DNA from: Zerene cesonia
Lineage: Eukaryota > Arthropoda > Insecta > Lepidoptera > Pieridae
DNA: 64,000 nucleotides
NCBI RefSeq assembly: GCF_012273895.1
Contig: NC_052102.1
Coordinates: 6,408,917-6,472,916 of the forward strand
Reading direction: 5' to 3'
Under the pieces are notes generated by a model that was not told the origin of the DNA, ran no database searches, and saw nothing but the letters and a program-made list of their open reading frames with translations. A program made the position numbers and the translations under genes. Position 1 is the first letter of the stretch. Each line of letters opens with the position of its first letter. This document shows positions 24,714 through 37,754 of the stretch, piece after piece.

Positions 24714-25691
24714 CAAAATTTATTTTAATGCGGCTTGCGATTTCCGCAACGGCTTTTTAAGCCTTTCACAGAAATTTGCATGAGTTTATAAGATTAAGAG
24801 ACGCTTTTTATCTCCGTAAATATTATAGTATTTCTTCTTCACTACATAGTATAAATCAATGTCGCAGATTATATGTCGGTACTCTTACGAGTAATTTTAT
24901 TTAACTTTTAAGAACTTAAATATATTAAATGAAATTTGGCACACTTATATATTTACAATTGAACAGGGTAATGGTTATCTGGATACATTCCTATAAGAAT
25001 GTTCTGTATGGTATAGAGTATAGTATTTATATTAAGTGCTTAGGGTTACGGGCCATTCAGTGGTTTAAATTCTTTCATTCAGTAGTTTGATAGGCTAATA
25101 CGGAGAGTACAACTATCGACTGCGCTAGTTGTGCGCATTGAGTCATCTAATATAATTCCAGTTACCTGATTTTATTATTAATATTTTATATAATTTAATT
25201 TATATAATTTAATTATGGAGAATTATTTTAATTCTCCTAAATGATAATTACGCAAAAAGTAAATTAAACCCATAAGAAAAACATTACACACAATTTCACG
25301 TATTTGACGCACGCACGCATAAATAGATCCCTGATTTTAAGTGGTGAATGGTTTGGCGCATGCTCAAGACCCTCGGGGTCGGGAAATTGGCATATATACA
25401 GGTGTTCCAGGAAAGACTGCCAAGCGGCAAAGCAAAAGGGAGAGAGCTCTCCTCCTCTCCTCCTTGGTCTAGTCGAAACAACACCATGTGTGCGCTTAGT
25501 TTGCATGAACAAAAAAAACACATATTTGACGGAAATTATACGACACAAATCACAATAAATAGAAGTCACGCGCAATAACCCTTTAACAATAAAAATTATG
25601 CTATACGAAATAGTTTTATTGCAGCCACATAGGACCAAATTCAGCATATACCAGTAAAGCTCATAGCGCTGCTATTCAATCGGACCCTTAA

Positions 25692-25765
25692 AAAAATATA
25701 TTTGTAATATGATATTTATTTCGCATGTATTAAACACATTATGGTTGTATTTATGATCAAAAAAT
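25692..25765. other. about 80-bp segment present only in the left arm
   Basis: The left arm has roughly 75-80 AT-rich bases between an A-run after GGACCCTT and the A-run before TAGCAATTAATC. The right arm joins the two flanks directly near 45305-45320. A-runs at both sides suggest slippage or deletion in the right haplotype. Confidence 0.55.
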
Positions 25766-26436
25766 AGCAATTAATCACACAAAAGCCCACACGGTTAAGA
25801 CATATAAGTAGGTAATAGACAGACAGAAACAATAACCTTAGTCATATCCATATAAGCTTTTACAATGAAATCCGCACGCCATTTTATAGATGAGCAATTG
25901 TTTTAATCCGTGTACAAATTGATCCATGCAGTTAGATTAGATTTTTAAAGAATTTTTATAACCAAATACAAATAAAAGAATTAAACAAGAAACAAACAAA
26001 CATGATTTATGATAGAATCAACTCAATCTTCTCGCTTGTATAGAAACAGTATATCAGTAAGAAAATTGTTTAATCCAAATAAACTCCCGAAATTATTGTT
26101 TTGTCACCAATACTTGATGAGTGTTAAAGTTTGAAATAAATCTGTCAGTTAAATGTAAACAAAATCGATTAAAAAGAATGCATTTACGTATACCTACACA
26201 ATACAGGTAAAACTAACAATAGTTTGTGAAAAAATGCCTACAGCTATACCCACCGTTTGGAAATAATAATGAATTCAAAAAAAATTAAGGTAAGAATGTT
26301 CCACCCGGTTGTTTGTGCTCATGTAAACAATAAAGTATACAATAATCGTTCTACTCTTGTGGGTTTGAGTATTCGTGCAAACGTGACCAATCACTACACA
26401 TATGTGTGCAAAATATCTTCAAAAATTTGAAAAGGC

Positions 26437-26575
<139 letters not shown>

Positions 26576-27373
26576 TATTATTATTAAAATGTTGAAATTC
26601 TTTACCGTAAGCGCACATGCGCCGTTGCGGTAGATTTTTTAACTTTTATATTGCTTCACCTCGTATTTAATGACACTCAGCGTATAGTAATGACGTTCCC
26701 CAAAGGCCTCATTCCTTTTTGCTTATCTTTTTAAAATTTAAAAATCATAAAACACATATACATAAGTTATGTGATTGTATTCACAAAAATATCATTTAAA
26801 AAAAGTTGCATCAAAATCGGTCCATTCATTTGGACACATAGGAGCACACGCACAGATATACATCGTCGAAAAACTTAAACACCTCGTCAATTCTGTGACC
26901 CCGTCTTTCGCATTGGGAGTTAAAAACTTAAATAATGCACACTTTTATGCATGCAACCTGTGGGAGGTGGACTAAAAAAATCTTTAAGTATCGTAGGTTG
27001 TATTAGATCTACCACTCAAAAACTATTACACTAATTACAATGTAGAAACGTAAACAAAATACATTCCTACATATGATTGATAATTTTACATTGTGTAGTA
27101 ATACAAAGTTGTTAAATAAAATAAAAATAGTTGACTTACGATTAACTTTTTTTGTTGATTAATTTCTATATGTCATACTCTCAAACTACTTTAAAATAAC
27201 GATGAAAGTTTCTTAATATATAGCGTAATATATAGGGTCGCACATACAGATAGCTCCCTAGTGTTTCCTGTGTTTCCTTGTTCAACAGTCAACAGCTTGG
27301 CGACATTTTTTTGTGTTGTATAGAAGTTTTTACCAACGTTGCATTTTAAAATCTGGTTTCAAATTGGGTAATT

Positions 27374-27582
27374 CATCATCATCAGCCCATATATGTTCCC
27401 ACTGGTGGGACACATGCCTCCCATGAGGGTTTAGGCCATAATCCACCACGCTGGCCAAGTGCGGGTTGGCAGATGTCACATGTCGTCGAACTTTTGATTC
27501 GCGGACATGCCGGTTTCCTCACGATGTTTTCCTTCACCGTTTTAAGCAGTAGTGATGTTATCCACATGTACAGATAAGAAAG
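27374..27582. mobile_element. retroposon insertion with 12-bp target duplication, left arm
   Basis: This 209-bp element starts with its tail (CATCATCATCAG) and includes ATGTTCCCACTG and TTCCTCACGATGTTTTCC. It is flanked by exact copies of AATTGGGTAATT at 27362-27373 and 27583-27594. A simple-repeat tail plus a target duplication indicates LINE-type target-primed insertion, so it is a SINE or a truncated LINE. It is fixed in both arms. Confidence 0.8.
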
Positions 27583-27594
27583 AATTGGGTAATT

Positions 27595-27668
27595 ATTACT
27601 CTGTAAATGTTCATGCCGGCGGCATCGCCTACCATCAGGCGAACCACCAGTTCGGTGGCCTAACAAGT
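27595..27668. repeat. older repeat fragment next to the retroposon, left arm
   Basis: Contains TTCATGCCGGCGGCATCG and GAACCACCAGTTCGGTGGCC, phrases common in another lepidopteran repeat family. Together with the target duplication it suggests that the 209-bp retroposon landed next to or inside an older repeat. Confidence 0.45.
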
Positions 27669-29974
27669 TTTATTTACAAGAAATTCTAACATTTGACATC
27701 GTTATTTCATTCTTTGTGTGGATTGTGAATATAATTGTTTTGCATGGTCGGTTACAAGCTAATTATAATCAACCTTGTTTATGCCAAACTATATGATTCT
27801 AGGTCAACAACAAGAAGTAAGTATAGGGCTTTGAATGATTTTCAAAATGTTTGGCATATATGATGCCTACTTGGTAGATATATAAAGTTCTCTGTCAGTT
27901 TAGCATCATATTAACCTTTTTAGAAACTAAGGAGCATAGAATTTGCGATAATTTCAATAATAATAAAATATTTAATAACAACATTAAGCTGAATGATTGG
28001 CAAGAAAATCGATCAATGAAAGGGATATTAAAGAATCTGCCCCATACCCCCATGCTGACAAAGGACTTATTTTTTATCGTCTTTTCAGAATACTACTTCT
28101 TACATTGTAAGAATTTTCATTTATCATAATTTGAGTAATAAACACTAGTTTTTAAAAAAAAGTATGGAATTGTTTTCGTGAAGTTAACTAAGACGATTAA
28201 CGAGAGTTTGGGAGATAAAAAAAGAGTATATAGATAGATATTGCTTTATTTACTGATAAGAATTTCAGTACAGATTTAGCTATCAAGGTTAAACCTTTAA
28301 ACTTTTGAGCTAAAATATGTAAAAAATTATATGTTAATAATCACAAATCACAGGATAGTGTATAATTACTACAGAATAAATAAAATTATCTAAACAGTAC
28401 TAAGATAAGTACAGCAACTATAGCTACAGTATCACCATCAAAAACCGTTTGTACACTTATATCAGATAATAATATAAAATTCAAGCGTTTAGATAAGTTT
28501 CAATACATCTATTTATAAAACATAATTAATGTCTGTTACGGCACTTTTTAACTAAAAACTACTTTCTACATACACTTAGGCTAGAATGTCTAGGCGAATC
28601 ATTATGAAAAGCATGTTTCTAAAACAATCTAACAGCACTAATGCGATGATATTTATCTTATAAGTACGATCTTCTACTTTTAATATGCGTTAAAATGAAT
28701 ATCAACTAGACGTGATTTAATAATAAGCTAATTCCTAGTATGAATATCACAATATAGCTAGCTACCTATTTGTATGAAATGAAGATGAGGCAACACCGAT
28801 TACAGATTTATCCGCAAAATGAACGTTACATAAGAGCGATTCGCATATCCGGGCGCACGCATGACTGCATAATAATATTTCGTCGCATCTTATGAAGTAA
28901 TACTCAACAGCATCCATAACGAACTTATAAACAACGATGTCATAAATTTAGGTAATCTTACAGTATGTTTGAAATATTTTACTAATGCTAATACACAGAA
29001 ATAAATATTAGATTTAAATTACCCGTAAAATAATCTAAAATATTTCTTCTATAGTGAGAAATATCATATAGCTCTTTTTTCAGTCATATTTCTTGTATTT
29101 ATAATATTCAAAATAAATAAATTTGTAAGATATTAAATAGTATCGTTTTACTCTTAAATTATCGTGATTCTTATTCGTGTTTAACGAGTCTATAGTGTTC
29201 AATGTTTCGTTTTCTAATAATTTATAAGATAATTATTCATAACTTAACTGATATTTGAATATTATATTGTAAGACATTATAAGACAAATTGTTTTATTAA
29301 ATATAGCTGAAGAACTATGTATATGTATATATATATATATTATATTCTTACTAAGTGCCTACACTATCCTACATTATTTGATGTGTAGGTATTTATTTGT
29401 GTACAATAGAAGAAAGTATAGAACAGAAGAAGTAAAGCCAATGTACTTCAAAGTTGAAACTTATGCAAATAGTTTTATGTTTTTCTTATGATATATTTTG
29501 TTTGAATGTATTTTTCACATGATAATATTATGCTTTCTTCTTATGTTTACTCTCTAAAAATAAGTCGTATGTTATTCCATACACAAGAAAAGCCAATTTT
29601 ATTGGATTGTTTTCTTTAAATATACATTGCGCTTCGTTTGCGTGATTCATAAGCGTATAAGGAGAGGGAAGGGGATTAAGGGTATATAGTCTGTATTAAG
29701 TTGTAAGTAACTCTGAGTAGTATATGTATTTTGCTTAGTATTAAGTGAAGCCTGTTCCAAACATTTTGTTGTCATTTAATACAATATATTTGGAATTCAA
29801 AATCAATTATTACCAATTGTTATCAGAGAAATAATTACATCATTAATTAATTTTTGTAGTCATAGGATACAATTAGGTTTTGGTTTGCGCCTATAACCAG
29901 TGAGGAAGTGCAATTGTAATAATGTGCAATGGAATACTCAAACGTTACTTACTTATTAACGTGCTTGAACATAG

Positions 29975-29980
29975 TTTATT
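29975..29980 (-). terminator. polyadenylation signal of adenylyl cyclase (left copy)
   Basis: AATAAA on the minus strand about 180 bases past the stop codon. Conserved in the right arm. Confidence 0.5.
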
Positions 29981-30160
29981 AAAAGAAAACTTTTATAGTT
30001 GTGTAGTGTTTCAGTATATTCAGTAGTAATGTCCGAATAATGCAACATTATTTAATGTAACACTTAATATGACTCGTGTTATTATGATGTGTATTGAGAG
30101 TATATAAAATTAAGTATCGTTAGGGTATTTGGGGGTCATGCCTATAGGTTGTGTTTAAAT

Positions 30161-32544
30161 TTAAGGCAGTAACGGTCTTTGGACATCTCCCTCGTCAAGA
30201 GCCTGCGGCGCCGCGGACGCGTTTCCGTTGGCCAGCAGCGCGTCGCTGGCATTTGCCTCCGTTGTTTCATCAACCTAAACCAATTATAATAATTTCAAAT
30301 ATAATATGTAAAGGGTTTGAGCAATATCACCATTACATTAATGTTTCTGTCAACAAATGATAGTGAACAAATGAAGGAAAGTGTAACATGGTGGTTTTAT
30401 ATAACAGTGAAACTTTAGACAATATTTTACTGGTAAAGAAATTATCATTTTACACAAGTATTTATAGAAACTCTATCCGTTTAACACATTCAAGATCATC
30501 GAATGTTTTGTTTCTATTAATAACATGCAACTTATAAGTCCTCAGAAGAAGTCAGCTGGTAGATTATGGGAATCGATCAAGACTATCTATCCAGACAGGG
30601 CGACATAACAGGTCGGCCTGTCCGGGTAGACTGTCAAGATCGAATCCAACGTACAATCTTCTTGTTTTCTTCTGCCATCCGTGGAATCACTATAGATTAA
30701 ACTCAATTAACTTATTACTAAAAGTTACGCAATTGTTTGTTTGTAATAGCAGACTGGTTCTTAAGGCCGTGAAATAAAATAGCCAGGTATATTTGTTCAG
30801 AGATATTTTAACTGTCACAAGTATTGTGAAGACACTTAACATATCTCTGACTTACTTTATCTTTACTTATACTGCTGATTATGATGACTGGATTTTAGTT
30901 AAAACTGTAAATATTATAATATTTTGATGATTGATTGGTCACATAAAATATATTTACTTTTCGTTCAATAAGTATAAATAAGTAGTAATATTGATATTTA
31001 AAAAACAATTTCATAGATTAAGCACATCAGACAAGGTCTTATGGCCATGACACAACTAAATCGAGATATTGAATTACTGAGGATACCTTCATTAAAATCT
31101 AATACTTCACTTGATTGCTTATATTTCCATTAATGTTATCATTGATATATTCCAATATCAGGTTATGCCTATTTAAAGGATGACACATAATATTAACTTT
31201 GATGATTACATTTTTATTCATTAATATTTCAAGAAGCGAATCGAGCTCGATGCTTACAAGTGTCAAATTGATATAGAACTAAATGCAAGTTTAATTTATA
31301 CTGTTTTTATTGTAAAGACATATAAACACCATTTCACATTTATTTGTTTGTGTGTTAATCTGAAAGTATTAGCAGAATAAAGGGACGCTTCAACACTTAG
31401 TATGGTCAAGCTATCCAAGCATGCTTACTTGGTGAAAAAATGTAAGTTGACGCTATCTGCTAGAGTTTGATGGTGTTGTAAAGAAAATTGTAATGAACAT
31501 AATAGTTATAACGCTTGTTGCTTTGCTAAAGAGCGCGTGACAATATAAATTATGCCGCTGATTTCGTTTTGCAAGTAAAATGTTGTAATTTGATCGACTG
31601 CGATATGCAATTACATATTAAACTATCGATATTGTGAATAAAATTTTAAAAGTATGGAATACGATCATTTAAAAGATTAGATTGGAAGATATACAAACAT
31701 ATTAAAACAACGGTTCATAGATATAATCTGTAAACTCCCTGAAATTATAATAATCAATACAACGTACTCATTAAAGCTAACGTAAGACCAACTGTTATTT
31801 ATTAAGCCATTTTATTTCAATGTCAATAGGGAAGAATAGGCACAAATCATACTTATCATAAGTAGCTCAAATAAATACAAATACATGACTATAAATTTCC
31901 ATTTTCTCAGTACAGAATTAAATAGAATGTAGTTATAGATACGTGCTTCGTAATAATGGAATATTTTACCGTTGGACATTCTGTTTGCGGAGGGGGTTCG
32001 TCATGTTTGCCTTGTAGGTAGTAAGTCATCAGCTGCCCTTTGCCCTTTACAGCCACCAGACCGCGTTGTTCGAAATAGTAGCCAAACTTTTGCAGGATCT
32101 CACATGTTTCTTCGGTCACCTATGATAACCGAATAATAAACTCTTGAATAATAAAGTTTAATATAATTATACATCACATAGAATTTGTGTATTCTGTATG
32201 TATACAGCGATGATCGTATTGCAATATACGTTTGTGAAACGTACAGTGAAACGCAGGTGAGAGGGGTTAGAATGATATTTTCGACCACGGAACGATCCTA
32301 ATTCTTATACTAAATATATTTATGCTGCCATGCTCCTTTTTTTTTATTTTCAGTTAAATCGGTCTAGTAGCTGAATTCATAATATAATCATTTTATTTAC
32401 AAATTATTACGCAAGGGCCATTATAATAAATAGAAAAATAAATCATAAATACCTGTATGCAGCCAGCCTTTCCGGTGCTTTCCATTCGAGACGCCACATT
32501 GACAGTATTGCCCCATATGTCGTAGTGTGGTTTCCTAGCCCCAA
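30161..32544 (-). CDS. membrane adenylyl cyclase, last three exons (partial, left copy)
   Basis: Makes cAMP from ATP; this is the end of the second catalytic (C2) domain and the cytoplasmic tail. Exons: 32453-32544 (cut by the N gap), 31970-32119 and 30161-30274, with GT..AG junctions in phase. The first reads GARKPHYDIWGNTVNVASRM, with the Asn and Arg that act on the transition state. The second contains VKGKG, whose Lys contacts ATP phosphate, and then LMTYYLQGKHD. The last is a 37-residue tail ending RPLLP. The wording resembles insect Ac78C/type 8 or type 3 cyclases; I cannot settle the subtype. All upstream exons are missing. The tail exon starts with Val here and Ile in the right copy. 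Confidence 0.92.
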
Positions 32545-33544
32545 NNNNNNNNNNNNNNNNNNNNNNNNNNNNNNNNNNNNNNNNNNNNNNNNNNNNNNNN
32601 NNNNNNNNNNNNNNNNNNNNNNNNNNNNNNNNNNNNNNNNNNNNNNNNNNNNNNNNNNNNNNNNNNNNNNNNNNNNNNNNNNNNNNNNNNNNNNNNNNNN
32701 NNNNNNNNNNNNNNNNNNNNNNNNNNNNNNNNNNNNNNNNNNNNNNNNNNNNNNNNNNNNNNNNNNNNNNNNNNNNNNNNNNNNNNNNNNNNNNNNNNNN
32801 NNNNNNNNNNNNNNNNNNNNNNNNNNNNNNNNNNNNNNNNNNNNNNNNNNNNNNNNNNNNNNNNNNNNNNNNNNNNNNNNNNNNNNNNNNNNNNNNNNNN
32901 NNNNNNNNNNNNNNNNNNNNNNNNNNNNNNNNNNNNNNNNNNNNNNNNNNNNNNNNNNNNNNNNNNNNNNNNNNNNNNNNNNNNNNNNNNNNNNNNNNNN
33001 NNNNNNNNNNNNNNNNNNNNNNNNNNNNNNNNNNNNNNNNNNNNNNNNNNNNNNNNNNNNNNNNNNNNNNNNNNNNNNNNNNNNNNNNNNNNNNNNNNNN
33101 NNNNNNNNNNNNNNNNNNNNNNNNNNNNNNNNNNNNNNNNNNNNNNNNNNNNNNNNNNNNNNNNNNNNNNNNNNNNNNNNNNNNNNNNNNNNNNNNNNNN
33201 NNNNNNNNNNNNNNNNNNNNNNNNNNNNNNNNNNNNNNNNNNNNNNNNNNNNNNNNNNNNNNNNNNNNNNNNNNNNNNNNNNNNNNNNNNNNNNNNNNNN
33301 NNNNNNNNNNNNNNNNNNNNNNNNNNNNNNNNNNNNNNNNNNNNNNNNNNNNNNNNNNNNNNNNNNNNNNNNNNNNNNNNNNNNNNNNNNNNNNNNNNNN
33401 NNNNNNNNNNNNNNNNNNNNNNNNNNNNNNNNNNNNNNNNNNNNNNNNNNNNNNNNNNNNNNNNNNNNNNNNNNNNNNNNNNNNNNNNNNNNNNNNNNNN
33501 NNNNNNNNNNNNNNNNNNNNNNNNNNNNNNNNNNNNNNNNNNNN
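32545..33544. other. assembly gap of 1,000 N
   Basis: Exactly 1,000 undetermined bases, a round number typical of a scaffolding placeholder. It cuts an adenylyl cyclase exon on the left; the sequence to its right is unrelated. Confidence 0.99.
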
Positions 33545-33654
33545 GAAGAAAAAATCACGTTTAACTGCAGTGCATGATTAAACTTGAGTTGCCACCTGTC
33601 ATATTAGTTTTGAAAATGAGAGAAATTTTCAAAAGATAAGTTCGATGAGATTTT

Positions 33655-33740
33655 CTGGTAAGGATTCGAGGGCCCCCTGATCTTTAGAGTCCCGGGGCAC
33701 TGCCACGTTTAGCCCCTTGGTAGCTACGCCACTGGTTTTA
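33655..33740. repeat. dispersed repeat fragment, central island
   Basis: Contains CCCGGGGCACTGCCACG and CCCCTTGGTAGCTACGCCAC, which resembles the 3' part of a widespread arthropod retroposon. Truncated, with no visible coding region. Confidence 0.4.
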
Positions 33741-33779
33741 TTGATAAATTTATGTTTTAGAATGATATTAAACACTTCT

Positions 33780-34060
33780 CCACACATGATCTTTCATTGT
33801 GGGAGTCGAGTGTGCTTCGGCACGAATAAGTCCAGCTCACTTTAGGGAAGTACTACACCCCCACAGAAAACCGACGCGAAATAGTTGCATGCTGCTGTGT
33901 TTCGTTCGATGAGTGGGGGAGCCGGAGGCCCATATACTTTTCCTTACCCTTACCAGTCCATTCCCTTATTCCTCTCGTCCAGCCTTTCTTAATCCCCTTC
34001 CAATTTGAAGTGGCAATCCATTTGTAGAGGCGTAAGGTCTGCAATCGAACCTTGCCGAAT
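33780..34060. repeat. dispersed repeat, same family as 11790-11945
   Basis: Contains GAGTGTGCTTCGGCACGAAT, CACCCCCACAGAAAACCG and GGGGGAGCCGGAGGCCC in the opposite order to the left-arm copy, so the same family in reverse orientation. It is longer here. The open frame 33853-34083 over it is probably not a gene. Confidence 0.5.
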
Positions 34061-34147
34061 ATTTTACCCCAAAAGTGATTCAATATGTTAATTTATGTAA
34101 TTGTAATTATTTTTTTATAAGATAATGGTACTAAAATAGCATTTCAG

Positions 34148-36172
34148 TTTTCGATGTGTATCATACAACATATTGGCAGATTTATATTGTGATTCAGATT
34201 ATACAAGGACAGTGTTGCATCCATATTGCCCTCCTTATGCTCTAGAAATTGACTACAGGAAGCAACTTATTCTGAAAGAGTTGCTGGGTAAGAATTCTTG
34301 ATTATAATATAGGTATTTGACATATAATTTGTATGTATAGCTTTAATAGCAATGGTCTCTTAAAAAAGACATTGAATTTTCAGAAAAAAAAAATTATTCA
34401 CGTATGTTATAGCCAATTGGCTTTAATAAATTGATGGTCTGAATGATTGCATATCATATTAAAATGTTGTGTTCATCAATCTTCTTCTTATATATAAAAA
34501 TAGATTGCTGTTCGTCATTCCCATTTAAACTCGAAAGTGGCTTGACCGATTTTGATAATTACGCTTTTGTTGCATTCATAATAGTCCAGGGATAAGGTAA
34601 AATAATATGGATAGATGTTTCAAATATAAGTCAATGGCGTTGCGAAGTTCGCCGGGTCAGCTAGTAACAAATAAATACTTGATATATATTTTTTTCATTT
34701 TTAAGAATCTCTGATTCCTCTTAGCACTTTCTTTTAAGTTGGATACTTGGTAAGATTTTAAATTTTCATATTATATATAGTGAACTATACAACTGCAACC
34801 TAAATGTTGATTTTATTTTAGGTTACAATGCCGATATAATCTGTTTGCAAGAGGTTGATAAAAAAGTTTTTGATTATTCACTAAGCTGTTTTCTGGAAAA
34901 TGATGGCTTTAAAGGATTATTTTACAAAAAAGGAAAATCTGTAGCTGAGGGCTTGTCATGTTTCTACAGAGAGAACAGATTTAGGTATAACAAAAACCTC
35001 TTAAGTGAATATTTTTATGTAAAAATTTACTTAGACATATTTTTTTTATTTCAAGATGCATTGGGGATAAGAAAATATTGTTAGCTGATGCAATTCAAAC
35101 TGAATCATATTTAAAGCCAATTTGGGATGCTATAGAAAAATTTGATAGATTAAAGGAAAGATTGCTAGATAGGTCTACAGTTGCAAGTGCAACAATTTTA
35201 CATTCTTTAGATAATGAAAAGGAAATACTTATTGTTGGTAACACGCATTTATACTTCCACCCTGACGCAGATCACATTCGACTTATCCAAGGAGGAATTG
35301 TTATACAATGGCTGGAAAATATTCTTAAATTATTACAGGTAGAGGTAAATATCAATATTGCTATTGAAATACAACAAAGTATTGATGTAAATATGTACTA
35401 TATATAACTTATATAAAAATCTAACTTTAAAATAGAATAGTTAAGGTACGCATACATAGTCAATCTGCAATGACAAAATTTCAACCTTTGACAAACGGCT
35501 TAGGCGAAATTGAGTCAATGTACATACAAATGACAGTCCATGGGGATTAAACATATATGTCCACCATAAGATTATGATTGTATTGTAATATAATACAATT
35601 ACAAAAAATGTAATTTAAGTCACATTTTCAGCATACAGACAAGCGAATATCCATAATTCTATGTGGCGACTTTAACAGTGACCCATCTTCTGGAATTTAC
35701 AAGTTATATACAACTGGCAACGCTCCAAGTACTTTACCAGATTGGAAATCAAGTAAGAAAAAGGTATTTTGCTGTTATACTTTTTTAATACATATAATAT
35801 GGTCTTATAATATTTTTCAGATCCTGATGAAGCTGTTAGTCATTTAAGTCTCTCGCAAGGTATTCTGCTTGGTAGTGCATGTGGTACACCTCAGTACACA
35901 AATTTTACAGAAGGTTTTGCAGATTGCCTTGATTACATATATTTCGATAAAAATAATCTTGAAGTGGAACAGGTTAGTAGCATTGTTATCTATTTAGTTT
36001 TTGTCCATGTGATATATCGCATTGTTTGTGTTATTAAAATCACTTGTTTTATTTGCAGGTGGTGCCTTTTCCAAGTGTGGAAGAATTAAAAGCACATACA
36101 GCCTTACCCAGCATAGTTTTTCCATCAGATCATATAGCAGTTGTATCTGACATAAAATTTAAACAACAATAA
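34148..36172 (+). CDS. PDE12: 2',5'-phosphodiesterase 12-like nuclease, 3' six exons (N-terminal part missing)
   Basis: Endonuclease/exonuclease/phosphatase-fold enzyme. In mammals PDE12 is a mitochondrial enzyme that degrades 2',5'-oligoadenylates and trims poly(A). Exons: 34148-34287, 34822-34984, 35056-35338, 35632-35752, 35821-35972 and 36059-36172, GT..AG with matching phases. The family signature runs in order: CVSYNILADLYCDSDY, PYCPPYALEIDYRKQL, ADIICLQEVD (metal Glu), GNTHLYFHPDADHIRLIQ, ILCGDFNSDPSSG, SACGTPQYTNF, CLDYIYFD and PSDHIAVVSD (catalytic Asp-His). It ends KFKQQ. The N-terminal third is absent; it should lie upstream, in or beyond the N gap. This gene is not duplicated in either arm. 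The length of the visible part (about 323 codons) fits the catalytic domain. Confidence 0.93.
34488..34664. mobile_element. CTAG-ended repeat within a PDE12 intron
   Basis: Runs from CTTATATATAAAAATAGATT to GCCGGGTCAGCTAG before a T. The interior CTTGACCGATTTTGATAATT is typical of lepidopteran short repeats. The CTAG/T end resembles a Helitron. It lies wholly in the intron between the first two visible exons, so splicing need not be harmed. Confidence 0.5.
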
Positions 36173-36203
36173 AAACGTAAAAAGGATGTAACTTATTGTA
36201 GAA

Positions 36204-36209
36204 AATAAA
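36204..36209 (+). terminator. polyadenylation signal of PDE12
   Basis: AATAAA 32 bases after the stop codon, giving a very short 3' UTR. Confidence 0.6.
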
Positions 36210-36409
36210 TGAAATGGATATAAATATTTAATTTCTTTTTTTTATTTTAATATCCCACATTAATTTTTCAAATTTGAGTGGTACTGGCGGTCGGCGAGGC
36301 CGGTATTATTCTAAGAAAGTAAGAAGCACATATTATATATATATAAAGCTACACTACCACTCACTGACTCACTGACATCTCTTTTCTCGGAAACTGGGCA
36401 AAAAGGGGG

Positions 36410-37690
36410 GGTAATTTTGACTGGAACGTATAGAGGAGCCGCAATCGACCAGAGGAAAAATATAGAGAACTCGCGTCGCTCGAAGACCAGCTCGACGCCC
36501 GGCGGCCCGCAGAAACGGTGGCTCGCGGAGGGGTGGTGTTCTAACAAAAAATGCACTAGACCTTCAGCAATTACCAGGTGCGCCAAAAAAATGGCCAATT
36601 TCGCGAAAACAAGATGGCCGCCATACTTTGCCAAAATCGCCATTTATGAATCCTTACGTCTCAAATTTAGCTCACGTGGTCTGAGCGAGTCGGCCAATTG
36701 ATCGGTACCCCGTTTGAGTGGATCCGAGCCCCCGTCTACGACTTTCATACAACGTTAAATCCAACGGCCCGTCGAAACGGTGCAAGTTAGATAAGGAGTC
36801 CCTGAACTAAAAATGATCACCACCCTGAGACGCTACCAGGGAGTCATAGCGGGACGTTCGATTTTCAAATTTTACCATTTTTGGCCCAAAATTTCCAACG
36901 TAAATTTAGGTGAGGTGGCGCAATAGGGAAACACACGAATAGCACGATCGTACTCGCCCAGCTCCCAGAATATCCAGAAAAATCCGAAATCTTGAACTTT
37001 CCCCCCGCTTCGTCAAGACGGTCAACGGCCCGCGCAAACGGTAGCAGCCGCACATGGGGTGTTCGAACAAACTTTGGACTAGACCTTAAGCGATTACCAC
37101 AAAGTGCAAAAAAAATTCAAAATGGCGTCAAAAATGGCCGCCGCCATACAAATGCCAAAACGGCCATCTCTTATCGGATCGCGTTGAAACTTCGCACAGG
37201 GGCTTTAATTGGGCCGCACAACATGTCTGCATACTCAATATTGCGCTCCGATCTCTGGTTTCCAAGTTTCATACAACGCAAAATCGCACGGCCCTCCTAA
37301 ACGGCGCGAGTTAGGCGGGGGGCGTACAAGTAAAAAATGCTCAAAAACTTGAGTCGCTACCAGGGAAAAAGACGAATTTCTAATCGGACTAAATTTTTTT
37401 TTCCAAAATGGCCGATTTTTTTGAGGCAAGATGGTGAAGCCGTTTACTGCGCGATCGGTCTAAAAAATGATTTCTGTACTTAAATCGTCCAAATTAATAA
37501 AACTGCATACTCAGAATTTCTCTCTGATCCCCGGCTTCCATTTTCCATACATCACGAAATTCATCAGCCCTCTGAATTGGTGACAGGTAGGTGGGGGTCG
37601 CCAAAGCAAAAAATGTATTAAAACTTGGTCCGATTCTAGGCATATAACCATTTTTGGTAAAAAGCGAAAAAAAATATTTGGAAAATATTG
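36410..37690. repeat. degenerate tandem array, period about 265 bp, five units
   Basis: The anchor (GAAACGGTGGCTCG, CGAAACGGTGCAAGTTAG, CAAACGGTAGCAGC, TAAACGGCGCGAGTTAGG, GAATTGGTGACAGGTAGG) recurs near 36511, 36773, 37033, 37297 and 37570. A second anchor (AAAAAATG..CTAGACCTT..ATTACCA and variants) follows each about 35-60 bases later, and a patch rich in ATGGCC(G) follows that. The units are well diverged. The several open frames are not conserved between units. It begins after a short CACTCACTGACTCACTGAC run. Confidence 0.7.
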
Positions 37691-37754
37691 TATGGAAATT
37701 GCCATAGTAGTAAGGGTATTTGCATACGAACGACATAAGACAATGCTGCGGGCT

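Noticed and set aside
25264..25647. 127-aa minus-strand frame and overlapping frames in both arms
   Set aside because: Overlapping frames on both strands in a GC-richer patch, with a reading-frame change between the arms and no recognisable motif. Likely old repeat DNA.
30151..30360. 69-aa plus-strand frame (and its mirror at 40806-41015)
   Set aside because: It lies antisense over the GC-rich last exon of adenylyl cyclase, which has proper splice and stop signals on the other strand.
32443..33577. Long open frames of 350-371 aa across the gap
   Set aside because: They consist almost wholly of undetermined residues from the N run. The real coding frame at the edge is the adenylyl cyclase exon in another frame.
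36417..37300. Several open frames of about 90-110 aa in the 265-bp array
   Set aside because: Frames occur on both strands and are not preserved between repeat units, so they are better explained by the GC-richer repeat.
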